A stretch of 64,000 nt of DNA from Propionibacteriales bacterium (lineage in GTDB: Bacteria > Actinomycetota > Actinomycetes > Propionibacteriales > Nocardioidaceae), in the NCBI GenBank assembly GCA_026392465.1, contig JAPLCA010000038.1, forward strand, positions 124,001 to 188,000, written 5' to 3'. The position numbers and the translations under genes are program-made. Below the pieces are notes generated by a model. It was not told where the DNA came from. It was given only the letters and a program-made list of their open reading frames with translations, and made no database searches. Positions 21,132 through 31,375 of the stretch are shown piece by piece (position 1 is the stretch's first letter; each line of letters opens with the position of its first letter).

Positions 21132-22144
21132 GTGCGACCGTGCGGCGGGTCGTCGTCCCCGTGCGTCGCCGCACCGTGACGGTCTGCCTGGCCGTCGTGG
21201 GGGTCAGCGTGGTGCTATCGCTGCTCACGCTGTCGCTCGGTCGCCTGGGCCTGTCCGCGGCCGACCTGCGCGACGCGGTGACCGGCGACCTCGACGCGAG
21301 GTCGCGGTTCGTCCTGGAGCGCCTGCGCGGGCCCCGTCTGCTGGTCGCCGTGGGAGTGGGGATCGCGCTCGGTATCGCCGGTGCGCTGTTCCAGACCGTC
21401 ACGCGCAACCCGCTCGGCAGCCCGGACGTCATCGGCCTCGCCGCCGGCGCGGGTGCGGGTGTGGCCGTCACGGTGGTGCTCGGCTCGACCGTGCCGGCCC
21501 CGATCGGCGCGGTGCTCGGAGCGGGCGCGGCGATCGGCGTCGTGTACCTGGCGAACGGCTCCGGCTTCGCGTCGCCCGCACGCGTGATCATCACGGGCAT
21601 CGGCGTGGCGGCGATGTGCACGGCCGTGACCCAGTACGTGGTCGCCGTCGAGATGCGCGACAGCGCCCACGCCCTGGCCGCCTACACGGTCGGCTCGCTC
21701 TCGGCCCGCGACCTCGGGCACGCCGCGACGATCGGCGGCGGGCTGCTCCTGCTGCTGCCCTGCGTCGCCGCCCTGCACCACCGGCTGCTCGTCATGGACA
21801 TGGGCGACGAGCTCTGCGACGCGCTCGGTGCCCGCGCGTCAGCGACCCGGACCTGGGCGATCGTGCTGTCGGTGCTCCTGGCGGCGGTCGCCGTCTCGGT
21901 GTCGGGGCCCATCTCGTTCGTCGCCCTGACGGCTCCGCACGTCGCGCGACGGCTCACCGGCGCCGTCGGACCGAACCTCGTGGCCTCGGCCCTCGTCGGC
22001 GTGCTGATCGTGCTCTCCGCCGACGTCGTCGCCCAGCACGTCCCTGCCGCGGAGGGGCTGCCCGTCGGGGTCGTCACGATCGGGGTCGGCGGCGCGTACC
22101 TCGGCTACCTGCTGCTCGTCCACTGGAGGAACGTCACGACATGA
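21128..22144 (+). CDS. FecCD-type ABC transporter permease 2
   Basis: This 338-aa BtuC/FecCD family permease has LRGPRLLVAVGVGIALGIAG, FQTVTRNPLGSPDVIGLAAG and GPISFVALTAPHVARRLTG as family landmarks. It is the second half of the presumed heterodimeric channel. The GTG start overlaps the previous stop (GTGA) and its own stop overlaps the ATPase start (ATGA), so all three should be translated in coupling. Confidence 0.93.
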   Translation: MSATVRRVVVPVRRRTVTVCLAVVGVSVVLSLLTLSLGRLGLSAADLRDAVTGDLDARSRFVLERLRGPRLLVAVGVGIALGIAGALFQTVTRNPLGSPDVIGLAAGAGAGVAVTVVLGSTVPAPIGAVLGAGAAIGVVYLANGSGFASPARVIITGIGVAAMCTAVTQYVVAVEMRDSAHALAAYTVGSLSARDLGHAATIGGGLLLLLPCVAALHHRLLVMDMGDELCDALGARASATRTWAIVLSVLLAAVAVSVSGPISFVALTAPHVARRLTGAVGPNLVASALVGVLIVLSADVVAQHVPAAEGLPVGVVTIGVGGAYLGYLLLVHWRNVTT

Positions 22145-22938
22145 ACGAGTCATCCCTGCGCGCCGACGGGATCACCGTGGGCTACGGCGGCGCGCCCGTG
22201 CTGCGCGACCTCGACTTCACGGTGAGCCGCGGCCAGTTCACGGCGGTCATCGGGCCCAACGGCTGCGGAAAGTCGACGCTCGTCAAGACGCTCGCGCGGA
22301 CGTTGCGCCCGACGGCGGGGCAGGTCGTCCTCGACGGCGTCCCGGTCGAGCGGCACCGCTCCAAGCACGTCGCGCGACGTGTCGGCCTCCTGCCGCAGGA
22401 GCCGGTGGTCCCCGACGGCATCACCGTCGAGGAGCTGGTCGCGCGGGGCCGGCACCCGTACCACTCCCCGCTGCGGCAGTGGAGCGAGGGCGACGACGAG
22501 GCGATCGCCTCGGCGCTGTCGGCCACCGGTGTCGACGCGCTGGCCGGCAGGCGGGTGGCCGACCTGTCCGGAGGACAGCGCCAGCGCGCGTGGATCGCCA
22601 TGGTCCTCGCGCAGCAGACCGAGTTCGTCCTGCTCGACGAGCCGACGTCGTTCCTCGACCTCGCGCACCAGCTCGACGTGCTGCGGCTGTGCCAGGAGAT
22701 CCGGGCCGCGGGACGCACCGTCGTGGCCGTGCTGCACGACCTGAACCAGGCGGCCCGCTACGCCGACCGCGTCGTGCTGATGCGCGACGGTGGCGTCGTC
22801 GCCGAGGGGACGGCGCGCGAGGTCGTGACCAGTGCCCAGGTCGAGGAGGTCTTCGGTGTGCGGTGCCGCCTGATCGAGGACCCCGAGTCGGCTACTCCGC
22901 TGATGATCCCGCTGCAGGACCAGCACGCCCGGCCTTGA
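22141..22938 (+). CDS. Iron-siderophore/haem ABC transporter ATP-binding protein
   Basis: This 265-aa FepC/FecE-type ATPase has Walker A GPNGCGKSTLVK (~40), Q-loop LLPQEPVVPDGITV, signature LSGGQRQRAWIAM (~140), Walker B FVLLDEPTSFLD and the switch His in VLHDLNQAARYAD. It energises the two permeases before it. Its last 47 bases overlap, tail to tail, the regulator gene on the other strand, with no terminator between. Confidence 0.95.
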   Translation: MNESSLRADGITVGYGGAPVLRDLDFTVSRGQFTAVIGPNGCGKSTLVKTLARTLRPTAGQVVLDGVPVERHRSKHVARRVGLLPQEPVVPDGITVEELVARGRHPYHSPLRQWSEGDDEAIASALSATGVDALAGRRVADLSGGQRQRAWIAMVLAQQTEFVLLDEPTSFLDLAHQLDVLRLCQEIRAAGRTVVAVLHDLNQAARYADRVVLMRDGGVVAEGTAREVVTSAQVEEVFGVRCRLIEDPESATPLMIPLQDQHARP

Positions 22939-23386
22939 CCTCCTGCCAGCGCTCGTCGAGACGGACGTCGTCGAGCAGCCAGGCCATGTAGTGGTGCATG
23001 TGGGTGAGTCGCTCGTGGGCGGGGCTGCCCTCGGGGAGGTCGGGCAGCGCGCTGGCGGCGAGGTCCCGCTGGGCCTGCAGGTAGGGCCGCTCGTGCTGGA
23101 GGAAGCGCCCCCACACGTCGCGCGCCATGAAGTGGCGGGTCGCGCGCTCGCCCGGTCGGCGCTCGTGGTGGAGGAAGCCGGCGTCGGCGAGGCTGCGGGT
23201 GGCGTTGGAGACCGATCCCGTGCTCACGTCGAGGTCGGCGGCGATCTGCGCGGCCGTGACGCCGTCGGACTCGTCGAGGAGGAGGTACGCGGCGATCCGG
23301 CCCTCGGTGCGCGACGCCCCGCGCGTCGTCCACACGCGGGCGAAGGACTCGATGAACTCGGCCCGACGGGCGTCACTGATCGTCAC
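22892..23386 (-). CDS. GbsR/MarR-family transcriptional regulator
   Basis: This is a 164-aa winged-helix protein. The helix-turn-helix lies near residues 35-75 (LDESDGVTAAQIAADLDVST then GSVSNATRSLADAGFLHHER). It is followed by a helical dimerisation region with SPAHERLTHMHHYMAWLLDD, as in GbsR-type repressors. GTG 23386 is chosen because conservation begins at DARRAEFIESFARVW. Members often control neighbouring transport genes; here the adjacent importer is convergent, so its target is not evident. Its end overlaps the ATPase gene by 47 bases. Confidence 0.85.
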   Translation of the reverse strand: MTISDARRAEFIESFARVWTTRGASRTEGRIAAYLLLDESDGVTAAQIAADLDVSTGSVSNATRSLADAGFLHHERRPGERATRHFMARDVWGRFLQHERPYLQAQRDLAASALPDLPEGSPAHERLTHMHHYMAWLLDDVRLDERWQEVKAGRAGPAAGSSAE

Positions 23387-23473
23387 CGGACCAGGGTAGG
23401 AGCAGGGCGGTGCGTCGGCTCGTCCGCACGACCCGGGGACACGCACGTGGGCAGGAGGTGAACACCGCGTGTC

Positions 23474-26251
<2,778 letters not shown>

Positions 26252-26270
26252 CGCACCCCGTTACGCACAG

Positions 26271-26301
26271 GAGGGCCCGGACCGGCACGGTCCGGGCCCT
26301 C
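26271..26301. terminator. Bidirectional terminator katG / DUF1304
   Basis: GAGGGCCCGGACC and GGTCCGGGCCCTC form a perfect 13-bp stem around a 5-base loop between two convergent genes. Confidence 0.8.
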
Positions 26302-26340
26302 GTGCGTCGTCGGCTCCGTCGGACGTCGAGGGAGCGGGGC

Positions 26341-26724
26341 TCAGAGCAGCCCGACGGCCAGCGCGACGACGCCGAGCAGCGGCAGCACGCCCTGCGACAC
26401 GGCGGCGCGCGCCTTGTCGGGGCTCGACACGAGGAGGACCGCGGCGGCGGCGACCATCGATCCCGCACCGGCGAACGCCAGGGTCGCGCCGACGGTGGTC
26501 ACGTCGAGGGCCACGAGCACGGCTCCCGCCCAGGCCGTCACGGCGAGGAAGAGGGTGTAGAAGCCCTGGTTGTAGGCGAGCTCGCGCGTGGCCTCGGCCT
26601 CCTCGGGGCCGAGGCCGAAGGTGCGGCGTCCCCGCGGTGTCGTCCAGGCGAAGGACTCGAGCCAGAAGATGTACACGTGCAGCAGCGCTGCGAGGGCGAC
26701 GAGGACGACTCCGAGCAGGGTCAT
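26341..26724 (-). CDS. DUF1304 family membrane protein
   Basis: This 127-aa protein has four predicted membrane helices. LHVYIFWLESFAWTTPRGRR near residue 14 and the ELAYNQGFYTLFLA segment are the DUF1304 signature. Function is unknown. The ATG at 26724 is chosen because the family begins with the first helix; an upstream start would add 15 unconserved residues overlapping the MFS/MarR promoter side. It is divergent from the exporter gene. Confidence 0.85.
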   Translation of the reverse strand: MTLLGVVLVALAALLHVYIFWLESFAWTTPRGRRTFGLGPEEAEATRELAYNQGFYTLFLAVTAWAGAVLVALDVTTVGATLAFAGAGSMVAAAAVLLVSSPDKARAAVSQGVLPLLGVVALAVGLL

Positions 26725-26779
26725 GCGCCCATCATGGCCGACGCGGGGACGACAGGTGGCGGAGGTCACTCATGCCCTT

Positions 26780-26823
26780 GGTTGCGGATGGCAACCATCG
26801 AGGTATGGTTGCAGATGTCAACC
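26780..26823. promoter_or_regulatory. Twin 17-bp operators before the exporter-marR operon
   Basis: GGTTGCGGATGGCAACC (26780-26796) and GGTTGCAGATGTCAACC (26807-26823) are two copies of one inverted repeat (GGTTGC-N5-GCAACC type), 27 bases apart. They frame a TATGGT -10-like box. A site for the MarR regulator encoded after the exporter is the simplest reading. Confidence 0.75.
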
Positions 26824-26849
26824 AGTATCGTCGAGCAGAGAGAGCAGCC

Positions 26850-28481
26850 GTGTCAGAACGCATCGCCGCCACCGCACCACCGTCGTCCGAGGACAGCGGG
26901 GAGATGAGCCATCGTCAGGTGCTCGAGGCGCTGAGCGGCCTCCTCCTGGCCATGTTCGTCGCGATGGTGTCCAGCACCGTCGTGACCAACGCGCTGCCGC
27001 GGATCGTCACCGACCTGAAGGGCAGCCAGACGGGCTACACCTGGGTCGTCGTCGCGACGCTGCTGACGATGACCGCCACCACGCCCATCTGGGGCAAGCT
27101 GGCCGACCTGTTCAGCAAGAAGGTGCTCGTGCAGGTGGCGCTCGTCGTCTTCACGATCGGCTCGCTCATCGCGGCGTCCGCGCAGAGCATGGGCGTGCTC
27201 ATCGGCGCCCGCGCGGTGCAGGGCCTCGGCGTCGGCGGCCTGACCGCCCTCGTGCAGGTTGTCATCGCGTCGATGGTCAGCCCCCGCGAGCGCGGTCGCT
27301 ACTCCGGCTACATCGGTGCCGTCTTCGCCCTCGCGACCGTCAGCGGACCGCTGATCGGCGGCGTCATCGTCGACAGCCCGCTCGGCTGGCGCGGCTGCTT
27401 CTTCGTCGGCCTGCCGTTCGCCGTGGCCGCCTTCGTGCTGCTGCAGCGCACGCTGCACCTGCACGTCGTGCGTCGCGAGGTCTCGATCGACTACCTCGGA
27501 GCCACGCTCATCATGGGTGGCGTCAGCCTCCTGCTCGTCTGGATCTCCCTCGCCGGTGCGCACTTCGCCTGGGTCTCCGCCACGTCGGCCCTGCTCGTCG
27601 TCGGCGGCGTGCTGCTCATCGCGCTCGCCCTCCTCGTCGAGGCCCGCTACGCCCGGGAGCCGATCATCCCGCTGCGACTCTTCCGCGACCGCACCACGTC
27701 GCTGGCCACCCTCGCCTCCGTCATGATCGGCGTCGCCATGTTCGGCGCGACGGTCTACCTGAGCCAGTACTTCCAGTACTCGCGCGGCATGACGCCGACG
27801 GAGGCGGGCCTGATGTCGATCGCCATGGTCGGCGGGCTGCTCGTCTCGAGCATCACCTCCGGGCGGATCATCAGCCGCACCGGCGTCTGGAAGCGCTGGC
27901 TGGTCGGCGGCATGCTCCTCGTCGTGCTCGGCTTCGGCCTCCTCGGCACGATCGACGCCAGCACGTCCCTGTACGTCGTCGGCCTCTACATGGCGCTCGT
28001 CGGCCTGGGCCTCGGCGCCACCATGCAGAACCTGGTGCTCGCCGTGCAGAACAACACCCGGCTCGAGGACATGGGCGCCGCGAGCTCCGTCGTCGCCTTC
28101 TTCCGCTCCCTCGGCGGGTCCGCCGGCGTGGCGGTGCTCGGCACGATCCTGAGCCACGACGTGAAGGGCAACGTCTCCGACGGCGTCCGCGAGCTGGCCG
28201 CCTCCGGCCAGCTCAACCGCTCGGACCTCGAGCGGCTGAGCCACTCGACCGGTCAGATCCCCGACCTGTCGACGCTCCCGGGCCCCTTCCGGACGCTCTA
28301 CGAGACCGCCTTCGGCGACGCGTTCGGGCACATCTTCCTGGTCGCCACGCCGTTCGCGCTCGCCGCGCTCGTCTGCATCCTCTTCATCAAGGAGGTCCCG
28401 CTGCGCACCACGATCCAGAAGGACGTGGAGGTGCTCGAGACCGAGGGACAGCCGGCCGACACGGTGGCGAGCCTGCGATGA
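26850..28481 (+). CDS. EmrB/QacA-type multidrug MFS exporter
   Basis: This 543-aa protein has about 14 membrane helices, the DHA2 drug:proton antiporter architecture. Motif A variants (TPIWGKLADLFSKK), ARAVQGLGVGGLTALVQ and GPLIGGVIVDSPLGWRGCFF (motif C region) are visible. I use GTG 26850, which follows AGAGAGAG; an ATG at 26805 lies inside the operator and is less likely. The stop overlaps the marR ATG, so pump and regulator are one operon, presumably induced by a pump substrate. Confidence 0.92.
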   Translation: MSERIAATAPPSSEDSGEMSHRQVLEALSGLLLAMFVAMVSSTVVTNALPRIVTDLKGSQTGYTWVVVATLLTMTATTPIWGKLADLFSKKVLVQVALVVFTIGSLIAASAQSMGVLIGARAVQGLGVGGLTALVQVVIASMVSPRERGRYSGYIGAVFALATVSGPLIGGVIVDSPLGWRGCFFVGLPFAVAAFVLLQRTLHLHVVRREVSIDYLGATLIMGGVSLLLVWISLAGAHFAWVSATSALLVVGGVLLIALALLVEARYAREPIIPLRLFRDRTTSLATLASVMIGVAMFGATVYLSQYFQYSRGMTPTEAGLMSIAMVGGLLVSSITSGRIISRTGVWKRWLVGGMLLVVLGFGLLGTIDASTSLYVVGLYMALVGLGLGATMQNLVLAVQNNTRLEDMGAASSVVAFFRSLGGSAGVAVLGTILSHDVKGNVSDGVRELAASGQLNRSDLERLSHSTGQIPDLSTLPGPFRTLYETAFGDAFGHIFLVATPFALAALVCILFIKEVPLRTTIQKDVEVLETEGQPADTVASLR

Positions 28482-28948
28482 CCGCCGGCACGGTGCCTCC
28501 CGCCGCCTCGTCGCTCGACGCGCTCCGGCTCGTCGAGCACGAGGTGGGGGTGCTGATGCGGCGCGCCCGTCGTGCGCTCACCGAGCGTGCGCGGCTCGTG
28601 CACCCCGACCTCCAGGCCGTCGGGTACCTCGTGCTGGTGCAGGTCGAGGCCGACGGTCCGGTCCGGGGGAGCGGCCTGTGCGACGTGCTCCACCTCGACA
28701 AGGGCGCGGTGAGCCGCTCCGTGCAGCACCTGCTCGACCTCGGCCTCGTCGACCGGACGCCCGACCCGGACGACGGCCGCGCCACGCTCCTGTCGGTCAG
28801 CGACGAGGGTCGTCGTCGGGTCCGAGCCGTCGACGTCGCCCGCCGGGAGCTGCTCGGCGAGCGGTTCGCGGACTGGAGCCGCGAGGACCTCTGCGACGTC
28901 GCGCTGACGTTGCGCCGCTACAACGCCAGCTTCGGCCCGGAGGCCTGA
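28478..28948 (+). CDS. MarR-family transcriptional regulator
   Basis: This 156-aa winged-helix dimer has recognition region GLCDVLHLDKGAVSRSVQHL at about 63-82 and wing DRTPDPDDGRATLLSVSDEG at about 90-110. It overlaps the exporter gene by four bases. Two matching palindromes lie at the operon promoter, so it is probably an autorepressor released by a drug-like ligand. Its 3' end overlaps the convergent GNAT gene by 31 bases. Confidence 0.92.
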   Translation: MTAGTVPPAASSLDALRLVEHEVGVLMRRARRALTERARLVHPDLQAVGYLVLVQVEADGPVRGSGLCDVLHLDKGAVSRSVQHLLDLGLVDRTPDPDDGRATLLSVSDEGRRRVRAVDVARRELLGERFADWSREDLCDVALTLRRYNASFGPEA

Positions 28949-29427
28949 CCCGTCCCGTCGGCGACGAGGTCGAGCGTCATGAAGACGCTGAGCGGGTCCG
29001 GCCCGTAGTCGGCGAACGGTCCGCACACGACGAACCCCCGTCGTGCGTAGAGCCGACGGGCGGGGGCGAAGTGCTCCTCGGCGCCGGTCTCGAGCGAGAC
29101 CCGCCGGAGACCGTCGGCGCGCGCCGCGTCGAGCAGGTGCTCCAGGACGGCGGCCGCCACGCCGCGCCCGCGAGCGGCCTGCGTCGTCCGCATCGCCTTG
29201 AGCTCCCCGAGCTCACTGGTGTGCGTCCTGAGCGCACCGACTCCCAGCAGCACCGTCGGCGCGTCGTCCGTCCAGGCGGCGACCATGAGCACGTCGGGTC
29301 GGGCCAGGGCGTCGTGGGGGAGGGCGTGCACGCTCTCCGGCGGTGACGTCGCCCGCATCTCCGCGAGGTGCTCGTCGAGCAACGCAGCGACGTCGGGGTC
29401 GTGGGGCGAGACGGTCCGTACGTGCAT
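28918..29427 (-). CDS. GNAT-family N-acetyltransferase
   Basis: This 169-aa protein has the acetyl-CoA binding motif A around RTTQAARGRGVAAAVLEHLL and the C-terminal SLETGAEEHFAPARRLYARRG... pattern of PaiA/YsnE-like small-molecule or protein acetyltransferases. The substrate is unknown. ATG 29427 follows GAGGATGG. The gene ends inside the marR gene (31-bp overlap) and is divergent from the DUF5819 gene across 40 bases. Confidence 0.88.
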   Translation of the reverse strand: MHVRTVSPHDPDVAALLDEHLAEMRATSPPESVHALPHDALARPDVLMVAAWTDDAPTVLLGVGALRTHTSELGELKAMRTTQAARGRGVAAAVLEHLLDAARADGLRRVSLETGAEEHFAPARRLYARRGFVVCGPFADYGPDPLSVFMTLDLVADGTGQASGPKLAL

Positions 29428-29455
29428 GTGGCCATCCTCGCGCGGGTCCGACGAG

Positions 29456-29461
29456 TACCGT
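29456..29461 (+). promoter_or_regulatory. -10 box for leaderless DUF5819-1
   Basis: TACCGT ends 6 bases before GTG 29468, which has no ribosome binding site. It fixes the start of the DUF5819 gene and is presumably the promoter of the DUF5819-HTTM pair. Confidence 0.5.
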
Positions 29462-29467
29462 GACCGG

Positions 29468-30247
29468 GTGCAGCACGAGTCGGTCGACGCGCCCCCGCGT
29501 CCCTCCCGCTGGCGTGTCGCGGTGGTCGGCATCGTCGTCGCGCTCGGCGCGGCGCACCTGCTCGCCGTCACCGCGGCGGCCCTGCCACCGAACGCGTACT
29601 CCGACGCCGCGCGTCCCGCGACGTCCTACCTCGGCGCATACTTCTCGCAGAACTGGCGGCTCTTCGCCCCCAACCCGATCGCCTCCGACCGGGTCGTGCG
29701 CTTCCAGGGCGCCTACGAGGAGGACGGCCGGATGCAGGTCACGCCGTGGCTGGACTGGACCGACGTCGAGCTCGACCTCGTGCGCCACCGGCTCGTGGGC
29801 GGCCGCGCCGGCTACGTCACCAACAAGCTCTACGGTCCGCTGGCGAACCGCTACGCGACGCTCGACGAGCCGCAGCGGAAGGTCGCCGACGTCGTCGACC
29901 CCGCTGACGTCCTCTCGTGGAAGGCCCTCGACCGCGAGCTGCGCGCGGGCTCGAACGACCGGTTCGACGACGCGCAGGTCGCCCTCTACCTCGCCTACGA
30001 CCGTGCGACGTCGCAGCTGGCCACCGACGCGCTGGAGGCCGCGCACCCCGGACGACGGTACGTCGCCGTCCGCTACGCGACCCGCAGCCAGGACGTCACC
30101 CCGTGGCCCGCGAGGCACGGCACGGCGGCGGAGCGGCAGGCGGCGCGTCCCACACCGGTCCAGCGGATCAACGGGTGGCGCACCCCGCTGCGCGGCGACG
30201 CCGCCGAGCGCGCCGCGGTGGCCGACTTCCTGCGGAGGCACCGGTGA
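29468..30247 (+). CDS. DUF5819 family membrane-anchored protein 1
   Basis: This 259-aa protein has one N-terminal helix (about 15-37, VAVVGIVVALGAAHLLAVTA) and an extracytoplasmic remainder. The block AYFSQNWRLFAPNPIASD just after the helix is the DUF5819 hallmark, followed by VTPWLDWTDVE and YVTNKLYGPLANRYATLDE. No catalytic motif is recognised. It overlaps by four bases a gene for an HTTM protein; the same two-gene unit recurs at 33235-35069. Association with the HTTM partner is conserved but its function is undescribed as far as I know. Confidence 0.85.
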   Translation: MQHESVDAPPRPSRWRVAVVGIVVALGAAHLLAVTAAALPPNAYSDAARPATSYLGAYFSQNWRLFAPNPIASDRVVRFQGAYEEDGRMQVTPWLDWTDVELDLVRHRLVGGRAGYVTNKLYGPLANRYATLDEPQRKVADVVDPADVLSWKALDRELRAGSNDRFDDAQVALYLAYDRATSQLATDALEAAHPGRRYVAVRYATRSQDVTPWPARHGTAAERQAARPTPVQRINGWRTPLRGDAAERAAVADFLRRHR

Positions 30248-31218
30248 GGGGCGTCGGCGACCGGGTCTGGACCTGGCTGACCGCCCGGAAGCACGCCACG
30301 CGCGGCCTCGCCATCACGCGCATCGTGCTCGGTCTCATCGTCTGGACGCAGCTGCTCGCCAACTGGCCCGACCGTCACTACACGTGGGGCGACGGCGCGA
30401 CGTGGACGCAGGGCGTGCGTGACGTCAAGCCGTGGCCGGGCTTCCTCGGCATCTTCCAGCAGGCGCACGGGGCGAGCTTCGACGCCCTCTATCTGCTGAC
30501 CGTGCTGGCCGGGGTGCTGCTGATGGTGGGCCTCTGGACCCGCGCCTCGGCGCTGCTGACCCTGTTCCTCTGGATGTCGCTGTACGTCTGCAACCCGTTC
30601 GTCGGCTCCGGCGGCGACGCCGTGCTGCGCATGGTGCTGCTGTACGCCTGCTTCACCGACTCCGGCCGGCACCTGTCGGTCGACGCGTGGCTGCGTGCGC
30701 GACGTGGCGAGCTGCGACCGGTGCTGCCCGGCTGGCTGTCGACCACCCTCCACAACGTGGCGGTGGTCCTGATCATCCACCAGGTGGTCATGGTCTACGT
30801 GGGCTCGGCGCTCTGGAAGGTGCAGAGCGAGCTCTGGCTCGACGGCAGGGCGGTCTACTACCCGCTGCAGACCGAGGCGTACTCGCCGTGGCGCGACCTG
30901 CTGCACCCGCTGTCGAGCGCGTCGCCCGTGGTCATGGCCGCGACCTGGACGGCCATCGTCGTCCAGCTCCTGTTCCCCGTGCTGCTGCTCTACCGCAGCA
31001 CCCGGGCGCTGTCGCTCGTCGTGGTGACCGGGATGCACCTCGGGATCGGCGTCTTCATGGGGATCATGTACTTCTCCCTCGTGATGATCGCGGTCGACAT
31101 GATGCTGGTCAGCGACGCGTCGTGGCGCCGCGGCGGACGCTGGTGCAGGGCTTGGTGGGCACGGCGGCGTGGTCGGGCCGGTGACGCGCAGCTGGTTGAC
31201 CTGCGCAACGCTGTGTGA
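30244..31218 (+). CDS. HTTM-domain membrane protein 1
   Basis: This 324-aa protein has seven or eight helices and belongs to the HTTM family, the membrane domain shared with vitamin K-dependent gamma-carboxylase. Recognisable blocks are TRIVLGLIVWTQLL, YVCNPFVGSGGDAVLRMVLL and TTLHNVAVVLIIHQ, then YVGSALWKVQSELWLDGRAV with a conserved Lys. The large lumenal domain of true carboxylases is absent. GTG 30244 overlaps the DUF5819 stop (GTGA). The C-terminal ~25 residues are basic and cytoplasmic. A 157-base gap with operator-like repeats separates it from the LPXTG gene. Confidence 0.85.
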   Translation: MRGVGDRVWTWLTARKHATRGLAITRIVLGLIVWTQLLANWPDRHYTWGDGATWTQGVRDVKPWPGFLGIFQQAHGASFDALYLLTVLAGVLLMVGLWTRASALLTLFLWMSLYVCNPFVGSGGDAVLRMVLLYACFTDSGRHLSVDAWLRARRGELRPVLPGWLSTTLHNVAVVLIIHQVVMVYVGSALWKVQSELWLDGRAVYYPLQTEAYSPWRDLLHPLSSASPVVMAATWTAIVVQLLFPVLLLYRSTRALSLVVVTGMHLGIGVFMGIMYFSLVMIAVDMMLVSDASWRRGGRWCRAWWARRRGRAGDAQLVDLRNAV

Positions 31219-31222
31219 TGTG

Positions 31223-31270
31223 TCTCAGGTGACACGCAACGCGCACGCTGACCTGAGATCTGCGTAAGAT
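31223..31270 (+). promoter_or_regulatory. Inverted repeat and -10 before the LPXTG protein gene
   Basis: TCTCAGGT (31223-31230) and ACCTGAGA (31251-31258) are perfect 8-bp arms 20 bases apart, followed by a TAAGAT -10-like box (31265-31270). Three CGCAACG words lie in the same stretch. This looks like a regulated promoter about 105 bases before the ATG. Confidence 0.45.
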
Positions 31271-31375
31271 GTCCCGCAACGACCGCTGAGGCGGGCGTTG
31301 CACCGGCCCGCGGTCCGCAGCTCTTCCCCCCAAGACGCGCACCGCAAGACACAGCGACATGGGAGTCACTCCACG

